A stretch of 64,000 nt of DNA, from positions 930,001 to 994,000 of the forward strand of contig NZ_JBNAGA010000001.1 in assembly GCF_049800955.1 (NCBI RefSeq), written 5' to 3'. This DNA comes from JAKVBH01 sp049800955 (GTDB taxonomy: Bacteria; Pseudomonadota; Alphaproteobacteria; Rhodobacterales; Rhodobacteraceae). Made by a program: the position numbers and the translations under genes. The notes under the pieces were generated by a model, which was not told the origin of the DNA, did no database searches, and saw only the letters and a list, made by a program, of their open reading frames with translations. Shown here in pieces: positions 16,170 through 24,373 of the stretch (its first letter is position 1; the number at the start of each line of letters is the position of its first letter).

Positions 16170-17099
16170 TCAGGGCAGGATCTGTAGCCAGATCCAGACG
16201 CTGAAGAGCGAAGCGGCTGTCGCGGCCAGTACAGTCGTGGCGGCCACGCGTTTGGCCACGCCGTAGAGATTGGCGAAGATATAGGCATTGACCCCCGGGG
16301 CCACGGCGCTTGTGAGGATTGCGGAGCGAAATGCGTCTGGTCCCAGTCCCAGCGTGGTGCCCAATGTCCAGGTGATGGCCGGGTGTAGCCCCAGCGACAA
16401 CAGGCAAATGAAGCCCACAACGCGCAGATCGCCCTCCGGCCGGTAGCGCACGAGGACGCCGCCCAGCCCAAAGAGCGCCGCCGGCAGGCCCGCGCGCGAG
16501 ATCAGATCGATGGCGTCCCACAATGGCACGGGCAGGCGGATGCCTGCCAGATTGACCGCGAAGCCCAGCACAATGCCGATGACAAGCGCGTTGTGAAACA
16601 TCGCATCTGCCAGCCGCATCACGAGGTTCGGGCTGCCTTCCGCTTTGGGTTTCACCATCTCCATCGTCAAGATGCCGAGCGCATAGCAAAACGGCGCATG
16701 GATCGCGATAATGGCGAAATTGCCCGCCAAGGCATCGGGCCCGAAGGCGCGCTCGGTTATGGGCAGGCCCAGGAGCAGCGAATTGGAGAACAGGCAGCAA
16801 AAGCCGATGGCGACGCTGTCTGTCCAGGGTCTGGCAAAGAGGAGCCGCGCGCCGAGGATGCCCAGGACGAAACAGGTGGCGGCGCCGGTGTAGTAGCTCA
16901 CAAGCAGGGCCGGATCGAAGTTCTCGCCCAGATCCAGCGTCGCGATGGCGCTGAAGAGCAGGCAGGGGATGGCAAAATTCTGCGTGAAGCTCATCAGACC
17001 GTCCACGGCGGTCTCCGAAATCACGCCGCGCCATGCCGCGACATAGCCCGCGCCCAGCACCAGAAAGACCGGCAAGATGACGTTGATCAAATCCTGCAT
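16170..17099 (-). CDS. AEC family transporter
   Basis: 309 residues with about ten membrane spans, of the auxin efflux carrier (AEC) superfamily, which includes bacterial malonate and malate carriers. Landmarks are the start VILPVFLVLGAGYVAAWRG, SFTQNFAIPCLLF in helix 2, and FCCLFSNSLLLGLPI with its Asn and Gly-Pro helix break in the middle. The C-terminal half repeats the fold (SAVAPGVNAYIFANLYGV). Members move small organic acids using ion gradients; the substrate here is not predictable. Length is normal for the family. Upstream of it, at 17130-17160, is a piece of the dispersed GTATTT...AGAAG repeat. Confidence 0.85.
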   Translation of the reverse strand: MQDLINVILPVFLVLGAGYVAAWRGVISETAVDGLMSFTQNFAIPCLLFSAIATLDLGENFDPALLVSYYTGAATCFVLGILGARLLFARPWTDSVAIGFCCLFSNSLLLGLPITERAFGPDALAGNFAIIAIHAPFCYALGILTMEMVKPKAEGSPNLVMRLADAMFHNALVIGIVLGFAVNLAGIRLPVPLWDAIDLISRAGLPAALFGLGGVLVRYRPEGDLRVVGFICLLSLGLHPAITWTLGTTLGLGPDAFRSAILTSAVAPGVNAYIFANLYGVAKRVAATTVLAATAASLFSVWIWLQILP

Positions 17100-17160
17100 G
17101 GGCGCCCCGCGCGCCTTTGGGCGCGTGTCGGATATGCGTATTTGGAGCCAGAAGAAGCCA

Positions 17161-17955
17161 TCAGTCCGGAAGTGTCAGCACCAGCCCGTCATAGGCCGGC
17201 GTGATATGCGCGGGGGTTTCGGCTTTGAGTGTCTCGTAATCGAGATCGATATGCATATTCGTGAGCACGGCCTGTTTGGGGGCCACGCGTTCGATCCATT
17301 CGAGCGTTTGGGCGAGGTGGGAATGGGTCGGATGTGGATCGCGCCGCAGGGCATCGACGATCCAGACATCCAGATCACGCAGCTGGGGCCAGACATCATC
17401 GGGGATGGCGGCCACATCGGGCAGGTAGGCCAGGCCATTGATGCGAAATCCAAGAGCGTCGATTGAGCCGTGATTGACCTCAAAGGGCTGGAAGGTGATG
17501 GCGCCCCCGGGCCCGTCAATCGTCACATCGCCGCTGATCGTGTGCAGATCGAGGATCGGCGGATAGGGCGAGCCCTTGGGCTGGACGAAGGCATAGCCGA
17601 AGCGCGCCAGCAGGTTGTCTTGCGTGGGCCCATCGGCCCAGACGGGCAGGCGCGCGCGCATGTTGAAGACGATCATGCGCAGATCGTCCAGCCCGTGCAC
17701 ATGATCGGCGTGGGAATGGGTGTAAAGGACGCCATCGAGCCGCCCGGTGCCGGTATCCAGCAGCTGTTGGCGCAGATCAGGCGAGGTGTCGATCAGGACA
17801 GAGGTGGTGCCTTCCGGGCCGTCACGCTCCACCAGCAAGGAGCAGCGCCGCCGCCGGTTCTTGGGATTGTCCGGATCGCACGCGCCCCAATGGCCGCCGA
17901 GGCGCGGCACGCCGCCCGAGGAGCCGCATCCCAATATGGTGAACCTGTAGCTCAT
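17161..17955 (-). CDS. Metallo-beta-lactamase-fold hydrolase, PhnP-like
   Basis: 264 residues. The N-terminus FTILGCGSSGGVPR and the metal motif THSHADHVHGLDDLR (H80, H82, D84, H85) place it in the MBL-fold phosphodiesterase group with PhnP and RNase Z relatives. C38 in RRRRCSL and a D56-containing LIDTSPD are also family-like. Such enzymes cleave cyclic phosphodiesters using two metal ions in the cytosol. There is no phn cluster nearby; instead it follows tatD with a four-base overlap (17952-17955), a pairing common in alphaproteobacteria. A general nucleotide or phosphoester hydrolase role is likely. Confidence 0.84.
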   Translation of the reverse strand: MSYRFTILGCGSSGGVPRLGGHWGACDPDNPKNRRRRCSLLVERDGPEGTTSVLIDTSPDLRQQLLDTGTGRLDGVLYTHSHADHVHGLDDLRMIVFNMRARLPVWADGPTQDNLLARFGYAFVQPKGSPYPPILDLHTISGDVTIDGPGGAITFQPFEVNHGSIDALGFRINGLAYLPDVAAIPDDVWPQLRDLDVWIVDALRRDPHPTHSHLAQTLEWIERVAPKQAVLTNMHIDLDYETLKAETPAHITPAYDGLVLTLPD

Positions 17956-18761
17956 GCAGGCGCCATCACAGCTTTGGGAAAAAGGCGCTCGAAATTGGCC
18001 TCAATCTGCGCGGCAAAATCGGGATAATCCATGCCGAAGGTCTCCGCCGCGCGCCGCGCGGTATGGGCGGCGAAGGCAGGTTCATTGCGTTTTCCGCGAT
18101 GGGGCGGCGGCGCGAGATAGGGCGCGTCTGTCTCCACCAGAATGCGATCGCGCGGCGCTGCGGCGAAGATATCGCGCAGCTCCTGGCTCTTGGGAAAGGC
18201 GGTGATGCCGGACATGGAGAGATAAAAGCCCAGATCCAGCGCCGTCTTGGCGAGCTCTGCTGAGGACGAAAAGCAATGCATCACGCAGGTATAAGGCGCG
18301 GTGCGGAATGTCTCGCTCAGGATGCGCGCCATATCCTCGTCGGCAGCGCGGGCGTGGATGATGAGCGGCAGGCCTGTGTGTTGGCTGGCCTCGATATGCA
18401 GGCGCAACGAGCGCTGCTGCACCTCTTTGCTCTCAGCGGTGTAATGATAATCCAGACCCGTCTCTCCCAGACCCACGCATTTGGGATGGGCATCAAGGGC
18501 CACCAGCGCCTCAAGCGTGACCATGGGCTCTTCTGCGGCGCTCATTGGATGGGTGCCTGCGGCATAGAACACTGGCGCATGGGCCTCAGCCAGCGCGCGC
18601 ACCTTGGGCTCATTGCGCATGCGCGTGCAGATGGTGACCATCCGGTGCACGCCTGCGGCGGCGGCGCGTGTGATCAGGGCGTCGTGTTCGCCGTCAAAAT
18701 CCGGGAAGTCCAGATGCGTATGGCTGTCGGTGATCTTGGGTGCGTCGTCTGTCTGGGTCAT
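17952..18761 (-). CDS. tatD: TatD family metal-dependent hydrolase (DNase-like)
   Basis: 269 residues of a TIM-barrel amidohydrolase. Metal ligands are seen in DSHTHLD (about 12-18), VGLGETGLDYHY (Glu), IHARAAD (His), MHCFSSSAE (His) and LVETDAPYLAP (Asp). TatD enzymes are Mg-dependent 3'-5' exonucleases linked to repair of damaged DNA, despite the name from the tat locus. Full length. It overlaps the metallo-hydrolase gene and lies 23 bases after holB, in a minus-strand run of SPOR, dac, tmk, holB, tatD and the MBL gene. The TatD versus YcfH/YjjV split is not resolvable by eye. Confidence 0.88.
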   Translation of the reverse strand: MTQTDDAPKITDSHTHLDFPDFDGEHDALITRAAAAGVHRMVTICTRMRNEPKVRALAEAHAPVFYAAGTHPMSAAEEPMVTLEALVALDAHPKCVGLGETGLDYHYTAESKEVQQRSLRLHIEASQHTGLPLIIHARAADEDMARILSETFRTAPYTCVMHCFSSSAELAKTALDLGFYLSMSGITAFPKSQELRDIFAAAPRDRILVETDAPYLAPPPHRGKRNEPAFAAHTARRAAETFGMDYPDFAAQIEANFERLFPKAVMAPA

Positions 18762-18784
18762 GGGCCTGCCTGTCGCCTCTCCGG

Positions 18785-19912
18785 TCAGGCGGCACAGCGA
18801 GAGGCCACGTCGGAGAGTTTGAACAGCGTATCAAGGATGAGCGCGCCGGGGTCAAGATTGACTGCACGCCCGTGCCGCGCCCGCGCCGTGACCTCCTGGG
18901 CCCGCGCGGCCCATTGGCGCGCGGCGGCAGGCGAGGGGGCGAGGCGGGCAAAGACCTGCGCCTCGCCGGGCGCGGCCTCCACATCCAGCGCGCCGGTGGC
19001 ACCGGCACGGGCCAGACGTGCCAGCGCGACATCGAGCAGATCGAAGATCAGGGTGACCTGAGCCTCATTGCCGCGCGCCGCAGCCGCCTCAGCCAGTTTT
19101 CCCGCCCGCGCGCGATCGAGCCGGGGCAGCGTACCCAGAAGCGAGACAATCGCGCCATAAAGGCGCAGCCCGTCACCTTCCAGAAGCTGAAAGGCGCGGC
19201 CCACGGATCCCCCGGACAGCGCGGCCAGCGCGGTGTCTTCCGATGTGATCTCATGGCCCGCTTGCGCCAGTGCCGCAGCCATGTCTTCCGGGCCAAGGGG
19301 CGCGCAGCGCAGCATGCGACAGCGCGAGCGAATGGTGGGCAAAAGCGCCGTGGGCTGGTGGGTGACCAGCAGGAAGGTCGTGCGCTCGGGTGGCTCTTCC
19401 AGCAATTTCAGAAAGGCGTTGGCGGCAGCGGTATTGAGATCGTCGGCGGCATCGACAATGCAGACGCGCCATCCGCCATCGGCGGCCGCCAGCGTGAAGC
19501 GCGACTTGAGTTTGCGCACTTCATCAACGGTGATATCCGCCTTGAACCGCTTGAGTTTTTCATCCCACGGCCGGGTGAGTTGGCTCAGGCCCGGCTCGGA
19601 GCCCGCAGCCATGCGGCGGGCCACGGGATGATCATCCGGCAAATCCAGCGTTTCGCGTGGGGGTGGCGCGCCAAAGAGCCCGGCCTCCTGACCGGGCGGC
19701 TCGGCGATCAAGGCTGCCGCCATGCGCCAGGCCAGTGTCGCCTTGCCCACGCCGCGCGGGCCGGAGATCATCCAGCCATGGTGCAGGCGATCTGCGTTGA
19801 GCACATCGAGAAAGGCCTGTTCGGCTTGCGCCTGACCAAAGAGGCGGGTCGCGTCGCGCGGATGCGGCGCGTCGCCCAGACGGTCTGATTCAGGCAGGCG
19901 GTCTTCACTCAT
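18785..19912 (-). CDS. holB: DNA polymerase III subunit delta'
   Basis: 375 residues, the AAA+ clamp-loader subunit that helps open and load the beta clamp. The degenerate P-loop GPRGVGKATLAWRMA, DNA-facing sensor CIVDAADDLNTAAANAFLKLLEEPPERT (quoted in parts in the usual family order) and the SRC trans-finger in IRSRCRML are all visible. The C-terminal collar domain is helical and poorly conserved. It overlaps tmk by eight bases (19905-19912), a common arrangement in bacteria, and precedes tatD. The start ATG 19912 gives the normal length. Confidence 0.92.
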   Translation of the reverse strand: MSEDRLPESDRLGDAPHPRDATRLFGQAQAEQAFLDVLNADRLHHGWMISGPRGVGKATLAWRMAAALIAEPPGQEAGLFGAPPPRETLDLPDDHPVARRMAAGSEPGLSQLTRPWDEKLKRFKADITVDEVRKLKSRFTLAAADGGWRVCIVDAADDLNTAAANAFLKLLEEPPERTTFLLVTHQPTALLPTIRSRCRMLRCAPLGPEDMAAALAQAGHEITSEDTALAALSGGSVGRAFQLLEGDGLRLYGAIVSLLGTLPRLDRARAGKLAEAAAARGNEAQVTLIFDLLDVALARLARAGATGALDVEAAPGEAQVFARLAPSPAAARQWAARAQEVTARARHGRAVNLDPGALILDTLFKLSDVASRCAA

Positions 19913-20525
19913 GGGGCAGGGGTAGCACAGTGCGAATGTCGTGGGCTACGGCCTCGGGGGTCTGCGCGCCATTGATCACGCGGAACCGCTCGGGATGGGC
20001 GCGGGCCAGCTCCAGAAAGCCCGCGCGCATTTTCTCTTGCAGCGCAAGGCCGAAATCCTCGAAACGCTCTTCCACGGTGGCGCGGGACTTGGCGCGTTTG
20101 AGGCCTTCTTCGGGGTCCATATCCACGAGGATCGTCACATCCGGCTCGCGCCCGATCATGAGGGCGTGCAGCGTATCGACCTTGTCGCGCAGATCGCCGC
20201 GCGAGAGGCCCTGGTACATGCGGGTGCTGTCCGCAAAGCGGTCGCAGATGACAATGGCGCCCCGGGCCAGAGCGGGATCGATGACCCGTTCAAGATGGTC
20301 GCGCCGGGCCGCCGTGAAGAGCAGAAGCTCGGTTTCGGCAGACCAGCGATCCGGATCGCCCTGCAAGACCAGCGCGCGGATTTCCTCGGCGCCGTCTGAG
20401 CCGCCGGGCTCCCGGGTCAGCACGACATCGTGGCCCTCAGAGCGCAGCGCCTCGGCCAGCACGCGCGCTTGTGTGGATTTTCCTGACCCGTCGATCCCCT
20501 CAAAGGAGATAAAGAGGCCCGTCAA
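19905..20525 (-). CDS. tmk: Thymidylate kinase
   Basis: 206 residues. Tmk phosphorylates dTMP to dTDP, needed for DNA synthesis. The P-loop FEGIDGSGKSTQ is at about residues 8-19, the substrate-binding TREPGG near 36-41, and the DRFADSTRMYQG region near 96-107; a LID-like arginine-containing VEERFEDFG follows. Length is typical. It overlaps holB at its 3' end and dac at its 5' end by four bases (20522-20525), which suggests coupled translation within one operon. Confidence 0.95.
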   Translation of the reverse strand: MTGLFISFEGIDGSGKSTQARVLAEALRSEGHDVVLTREPGGSDGAEEIRALVLQGDPDRWSAETELLLFTAARRDHLERVIDPALARGAIVICDRFADSTRMYQGLSRGDLRDKVDTLHALMIGREPDVTILVDMDPEEGLKRAKSRATVEERFEDFGLALQEKMRAGFLELARAHPERFRVINGAQTPEAVAHDIRTVLPLPHE

Positions 20526-21700
20526 GAGGCGTCCTCTTGCGGGGTTTGATTGAGGGGGGCTTCGTTGATCTGCTTGAGCAGCAATTGCGCGGCTGTGGTG
20601 ATGCGGGACATGAAACCGCCAAGCGCGATATCGCGATCCGCGACGAGTTCGATGCGTTGTTCGGGCAATTCGTCCAGCGTGATGATCATCTCACCCAGCC
20701 GTTGGCCGCGCTTGATCGGGGCGGCAACGGGGCTGTCATAGACCACCTCAGCATTCACTTTTCCGCCCGCAAGAACCGGGATCAGCAGCGAGAGATCTTC
20801 CTTGGCCGCAAGCCCCACCTTCATTTCCGCGCCCATCCAGACGTCAGCCTCAGCCACAACTTCGCCCTGCCGCAGCAGATCGCTTTGCGCAAATTGCCGG
20901 AAGGCCCAGTTGACGATGGCTTCGGCTTCCTCCGCGCGGGCTTGCTGGGTTTGCAGCCCGGAGATGACAAAGACCACACGGCGATCGCCCTGCACGGCAG
21001 AGCCGGTCAGCCCGAAGCCCGCTTCTTGCGTATGCCCTGTCTTGAGCCCGTCCGCGCCGATGCCCAGACCCAACAGGGGGTTGCGATTGCGCTTGTTTTG
21101 CGGCGCACGGCCATCGAAGAGAAATTCGCGCTCGGCAAACATCGGGTAGAATTCAGTGAAATCCGTTATGATCGCGCGCGCCAGCAGCGCCAGATCGCGC
21201 ATCGACATCCGATGCCCGGCAACAGGCCAGCCGCTGGAATTCACGAATGTGGAGTGGGACATGCCCATTTGCGCGGCGCGACGGGTCATGAGCCGGGCAA
21301 AGCCCGCCTCCGTCCCGTCCGGGCTCAGCGCTTCGGCCAGCACGACGCAGGCATCATTGCCCGACAAAACGATGATGCCGCGCACCAGATCTTCAACCGT
21401 CACACGGTCCGTCGTGTCGAGAAACATCGTCGATCCGCCAAAGGACATCGCATGGCTGGAGACCGGCAGTTTTTCGTCCATCCGCAGCCGGCCGTCGCGC
21501 AGGGCTTCAAAGACCATGTAGAGCGTCATGAGTTTGGACATGGAGGCCGGCGGCAGGGGGACGTCTGCGTTTTTGTTGAGCAGAACGGTCCCGGTTGTCA
21601 TGTCCATCACGAAGGCGGATGTGGCCCGCGTGTCAAAGGCTTGGGCTGTGGGCGCGGAGGCCAGCGCCAGGACGAGGGCTGCGATGAGGGGGCGGAACAT
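20522..21700 (-). CDS. dacA: D-alanyl-D-alanine carboxypeptidase (PBP5/DacA-type)
   Basis: 392 residues with an N-terminal signal peptide (MFRPLIAALVLALASAPTAQA). The penicillin-binding fold has all three active-site motifs: S53-M-S-K56, SGN in VLSGNDACVVLAE and KTG in DGLKTGHTQ. It trims the terminal D-Ala from peptidoglycan stem peptides in the periplasm. A C-terminal beta-rich PBP5 domain follows, ending with a predicted amphipathic helix that anchors it to the inner membrane (MSRITTAAQLLLKQI). It overlaps tmk by four bases and lies 25 bases after the SPOR gene. The symbol could also be dacC; the paralogue number is unknown. Confidence 0.9.
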   Translation of the reverse strand: MFRPLIAALVLALASAPTAQAFDTRATSAFVMDMTTGTVLLNKNADVPLPPASMSKLMTLYMVFEALRDGRLRMDEKLPVSSHAMSFGGSTMFLDTTDRVTVEDLVRGIIVLSGNDACVVLAEALSPDGTEAGFARLMTRRAAQMGMSHSTFVNSSGWPVAGHRMSMRDLALLARAIITDFTEFYPMFAEREFLFDGRAPQNKRNRNPLLGLGIGADGLKTGHTQEAGFGLTGSAVQGDRRVVFVISGLQTQQARAEEAEAIVNWAFRQFAQSDLLRQGEVVAEADVWMGAEMKVGLAAKEDLSLLIPVLAGGKVNAEVVYDSPVAAPIKRGQRLGEMIITLDELPEQRIELVADRDIALGGFMSRITTAAQLLLKQINEAPLNQTPQEDAS

Positions 21701-21725
21701 GGGCCGTATTCCTCCGAGGAGCGGT

Positions 21726-22670
21726 TCAGTTTGTCACGGCATAGGCATCCGTGAAGCCTTGTGCCTTGATGGTTTTGAGCAGATCCGCGCGCTCGGACCG
21801 CGATGTGGCCGGGCCTACGATGACGCGCCAGAAGGTCTTGCCGGAGCTTTCGCCTTTGATGACTGTGGGCACGAGGCCCGCGTTGCGCATCGTGGCGGCG
21901 GTGTTTTTGGCGTTTTGCTCGATGGAGAAGATGCCGATCTGCAGGAAGGGCTTTTCCAAAGATGAGGCCGGGCGGGGGGCCGGGGCCGGACGGGGCGCGG
22001 GCTGGGGGGCTGCGGCGCTGGCGGCAGGGGCTGACGCGGTCGAACCCGGGGTGGGGGGCAGTTCCGTGGCGGCAATGGCAGCGGCCGCTGTCGCGTTCAC
22101 ATCCTCTGACGCGGGCGCGTCGTCCAGCGTTGTCTCGGCCACATCGGCGGGCGCATCGAGATTGCCGGGCTGCGGCGCGGGGTCAGGCTCGGTGGCCTCC
22201 GGCGTTGTCTCGCGGCGCAGGGCCGTCACATTGAGATTGGTCGGCTGACCGGCAACAAGCTTGAGCGCTGCGGCGGCATCCGAGGAGACTTGCAAGCGTG
22301 GCCCCGACAGGTTTCTGTCGCGGCGAAACAGGGCGCCAATGACAAAATTGCCATTGCTCGGATTGCGAATGATGACGCGTTCGGGATCTGTCACATCAGG
22401 ATGCGCCACCCAGACACCGCCCAGAGAGGGGCGTCCGTCCCACAGGCCCGCTTCGGTGACCTGAAACACCTCTGGCGCTTCGACATCGCGTTCGACCAGT
22501 TTGGTCGCGCGCGGGCCCGCATCAGATGCGGGGCTTGTGGCGCTGTCCTTGGGTTGCAGGAAAGCGGGCATTTCCATCCCGTTTTCGCAGCCCGCAAGGG
22601 CGAGGCTGGCGATGCAAGCCAGGCTGACAGGTTTCAGATAGGACGTCTTGGTTTTCGAAAGCACGCTCAT
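21726..22670 (-). CDS. SPOR-domain lipoprotein
   Basis: 314 residues from ATG 22670; the longer frame to 22772 has no signal-like start. A lipobox LALAGC ends at C28, so the protein should be lipid-anchored. The middle is low-complexity Pro/Ala (about 170-235). The C-terminal 75 residues are a SPOR domain (FLQIGIFSIEQNAKNTAATM, then TFWRVIVGP and DLLKTIKAQGFTDAY), which binds denuded septal peptidoglycan. The N-terminal part (about 60-130) is like RlpA-associated domains (VWVAHPDV, ERVIIRNPSNGNFVIGALF), so an RlpA-like role is possible. It heads the dac-tmk-holB run. Confidence 0.85.
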   Translation of the reverse strand: MSVLSKTKTSYLKPVSLACIASLALAGCENGMEMPAFLQPKDSATSPASDAGPRATKLVERDVEAPEVFQVTEAGLWDGRPSLGGVWVAHPDVTDPERVIIRNPSNGNFVIGALFRRDRNLSGPRLQVSSDAAAALKLVAGQPTNLNVTALRRETTPEATEPDPAPQPGNLDAPADVAETTLDDAPASEDVNATAAAAIAATELPPTPGSTASAPAASAAAPQPAPRPAPAPRPASSLEKPFLQIGIFSIEQNAKNTAATMRNAGLVPTVIKGESSGKTFWRVIVGPATSRSERADLLKTIKAQGFTDAYAVTN

Positions 22671-22936
22671 GGTCTGCCTCTTGCCTCTTCCCTTCACCCC
22701 ACGCGGCGTGGGCTTTGCCGGTTTTCCGGTCTGCTGCTGCTCGTTAACAGTGTAGCGATGCAGGGCGTGCAAGAAAAGGGCTGCAATAATGTGTAAGCGG
22801 ATTTCGACGTCACATCCCGTTGTGGCCGTTTTCTGTCCCGCGAGGCGCTGGTTTTTACGCGGCTTTAACCATGGATGCTTTTAGAATCGCCAGACGCGCG
22901 ATATGGCGTGTCGCACGCGAGCGCGTTGCGCCTTGC

Positions 22937-23026
<90 letters not shown>

Positions 23027-23646
23027 CAGCGCCCGGCATATCCAGTTGTAGACAAAGCCAGTGGGACGCATTGGAGCGCAAGGCTTTTGATGGGGCGAAA
23101 ACGCGTCTGAGGCAGCGCATAAAAGCACCGCCCGCGTTGGCTGGCGTTGACCTCGGTGATCCACGCAGCGGCTTCGCGGACATTTGAGTGTCTCATCGTA
23201 GGTCCTCCATCGTCATGGTCTCTGCAGTGCCGAAGAGAGGCCGCCTAATACGCTTTTCATTCCTCCGCTCTGTGATCCGGGTTTCGCTTCACCCAAGTTG
23301 AAAGAGAAAAGCTAATCAATAACTTATCCCTGACGCTTTCGTATTGAGCGTCCACCCGGAGGCCTCCCGCGACGCTCCAGGTTGCCTGCGCTCAGACAGC
23401 TTTAGCCCAGCCCTGCACAGCTTGCGCAAGACTGTGACTACGGCGGCGGAGAAAGTTTCAGTGCTTGCACACAGGGATATATCGCAGATCACAACTTGCA
23501 TCCAACAGGCCAACCGAGCGCGCCACGCTGACAGCGATTTGCCAAGTTGAACACAGGTTGAACACAGACAAGCTGTGCCACCAATCCGACGCGTCGGACG
23601 GCACGCTGGGGAAATCCCTGGAATTACGCTGACTTGGAAGGAGAAG
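23027..23646. other. 620-base gap between two tRNA genes, no gene seen
   Basis: No open frame here has a family-like sequence, a convincing start or a ribosome-binding site. The base composition is lower in GC than neighbouring genes. A tandem 11-base repeat, GTTGAACACAG, sits at 23546-23567. No integrase, att-like duplication of the tRNA end or IS end was found by eye. It may be a decayed insertion or long untranslated DNA. Confidence 0.6.
23546..23567 (+). repeat. Tandem 11-base repeat, two copies
   Basis: Two perfect adjacent copies of GTTGAACACAG in the gap upstream of tRNA-Glu. Too short to assign a role; it may be a slippage product or a binding site. Confidence 0.6.
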
Positions 23647-23721
23647 TGGCAGCCCGTAGGGGAATCGAACCCCTCTTTCCAGGTTGAAAACCTGGCGTCC
23701 TAACCGATAGACGAACGGGCC
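23647..23721 (-). tRNA. tRNA-Glu (anticodon TTC)
   Basis: 75 bases on the minus strand, with encoded CCA. The acceptor stem GGCCCGT pairs with ACGGGCT (one G-U pair), the anticodon arm CCAGG-TTTTCAA-CCTGG gives TTC, and the T loop is TTCGATT. It reads GAA and GAG. Confidence 0.95.
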
Positions 23722-23824
23722 ACTCTTGGTGACGCGTTGTCTAGAAAATGGCGCGCCGCTGCGCAAGGGCAAAAACCTATGCGGGGTAAACTTTTTTCAA
23801 ACGAAACGGCATGACCGCAAATGC

Positions 23825-24373
23825 TCACGGCGTGGGGCAGGGAGAGCCGGGGCGCTTGGTATCACACAGGAGCTGCCCGCGCAGCCAAAGCGTGTGTTCC
23901 AGCACTTGCTCCCGCGTGAACGGACCCCGCCAGGCATATTGCACCGTGTAGCTGGCCTGCGCCCCGACAAGGACCTTGATCGCGGCGGTTTCCGGTATGC
24001 CCTCACCGAGAGGCGAGTTTGGGCATTGCGTGAAAAAGACGGCAACGCCGTAGTTGTTCTGCAAGCCGGACGCGACCATCTGAACGCCCGCGCCGGGGCA
24101 ATTTGCGGCAACCGTGTTTGCGATTTGCTCGGCCACGAGCTCGGCTGGCAATCCGGCTTTGCCGGGCGCTGTCGTCCGGGTGACAAGGCGGGTCCAATCC
24201 GCGTCCAGCGCCCCCGATGGGGTGTATTCCGAAATCGAGAGTTCCGGCGTGCTGCTCTCGAATGCGAGCGAGAAACCCTCGGGCGGCGTGAACACCAATT
24301 GCTCTTCCGCCATCAGCAAGCTTGCGCAAAGGCTCAGCGCGACGGCCGGGATCACATGTGTAGGCTTAGGCAT
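23825..24373 (-). CDS. Secreted protein of unknown function
   Basis: 182 residues from ATG 24373. The N-terminus is a probable Sec signal (MPKPTHVIPAVALSLCASLLMA), so the protein should be periplasmic. The mature part is mixed alpha/beta with cysteines at ANCPGAG, FTQCPNS, LLCDTKR and SPCPTP, enough for two disulfides. No family was recognised. The frame could open at 24508, but that lies inside recJ; the chosen start overlaps the recJ stop by eight bases, so it is probably translated with recJ. A link to recJ function is not implied. Confidence 0.7.
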   Translation of the reverse strand: MPKPTHVIPAVALSLCASLLMAEEQLVFTPPEGFSLAFESSTPELSISEYTPSGALDADWTRLVTRTTAPGKAGLPAELVAEQIANTVAANCPGAGVQMVASGLQNNYGVAVFFTQCPNSPLGEGIPETAAIKVLVGAQASYTVQYAWRGPFTREQVLEHTLWLRGQLLCDTKRPGSPCPTP

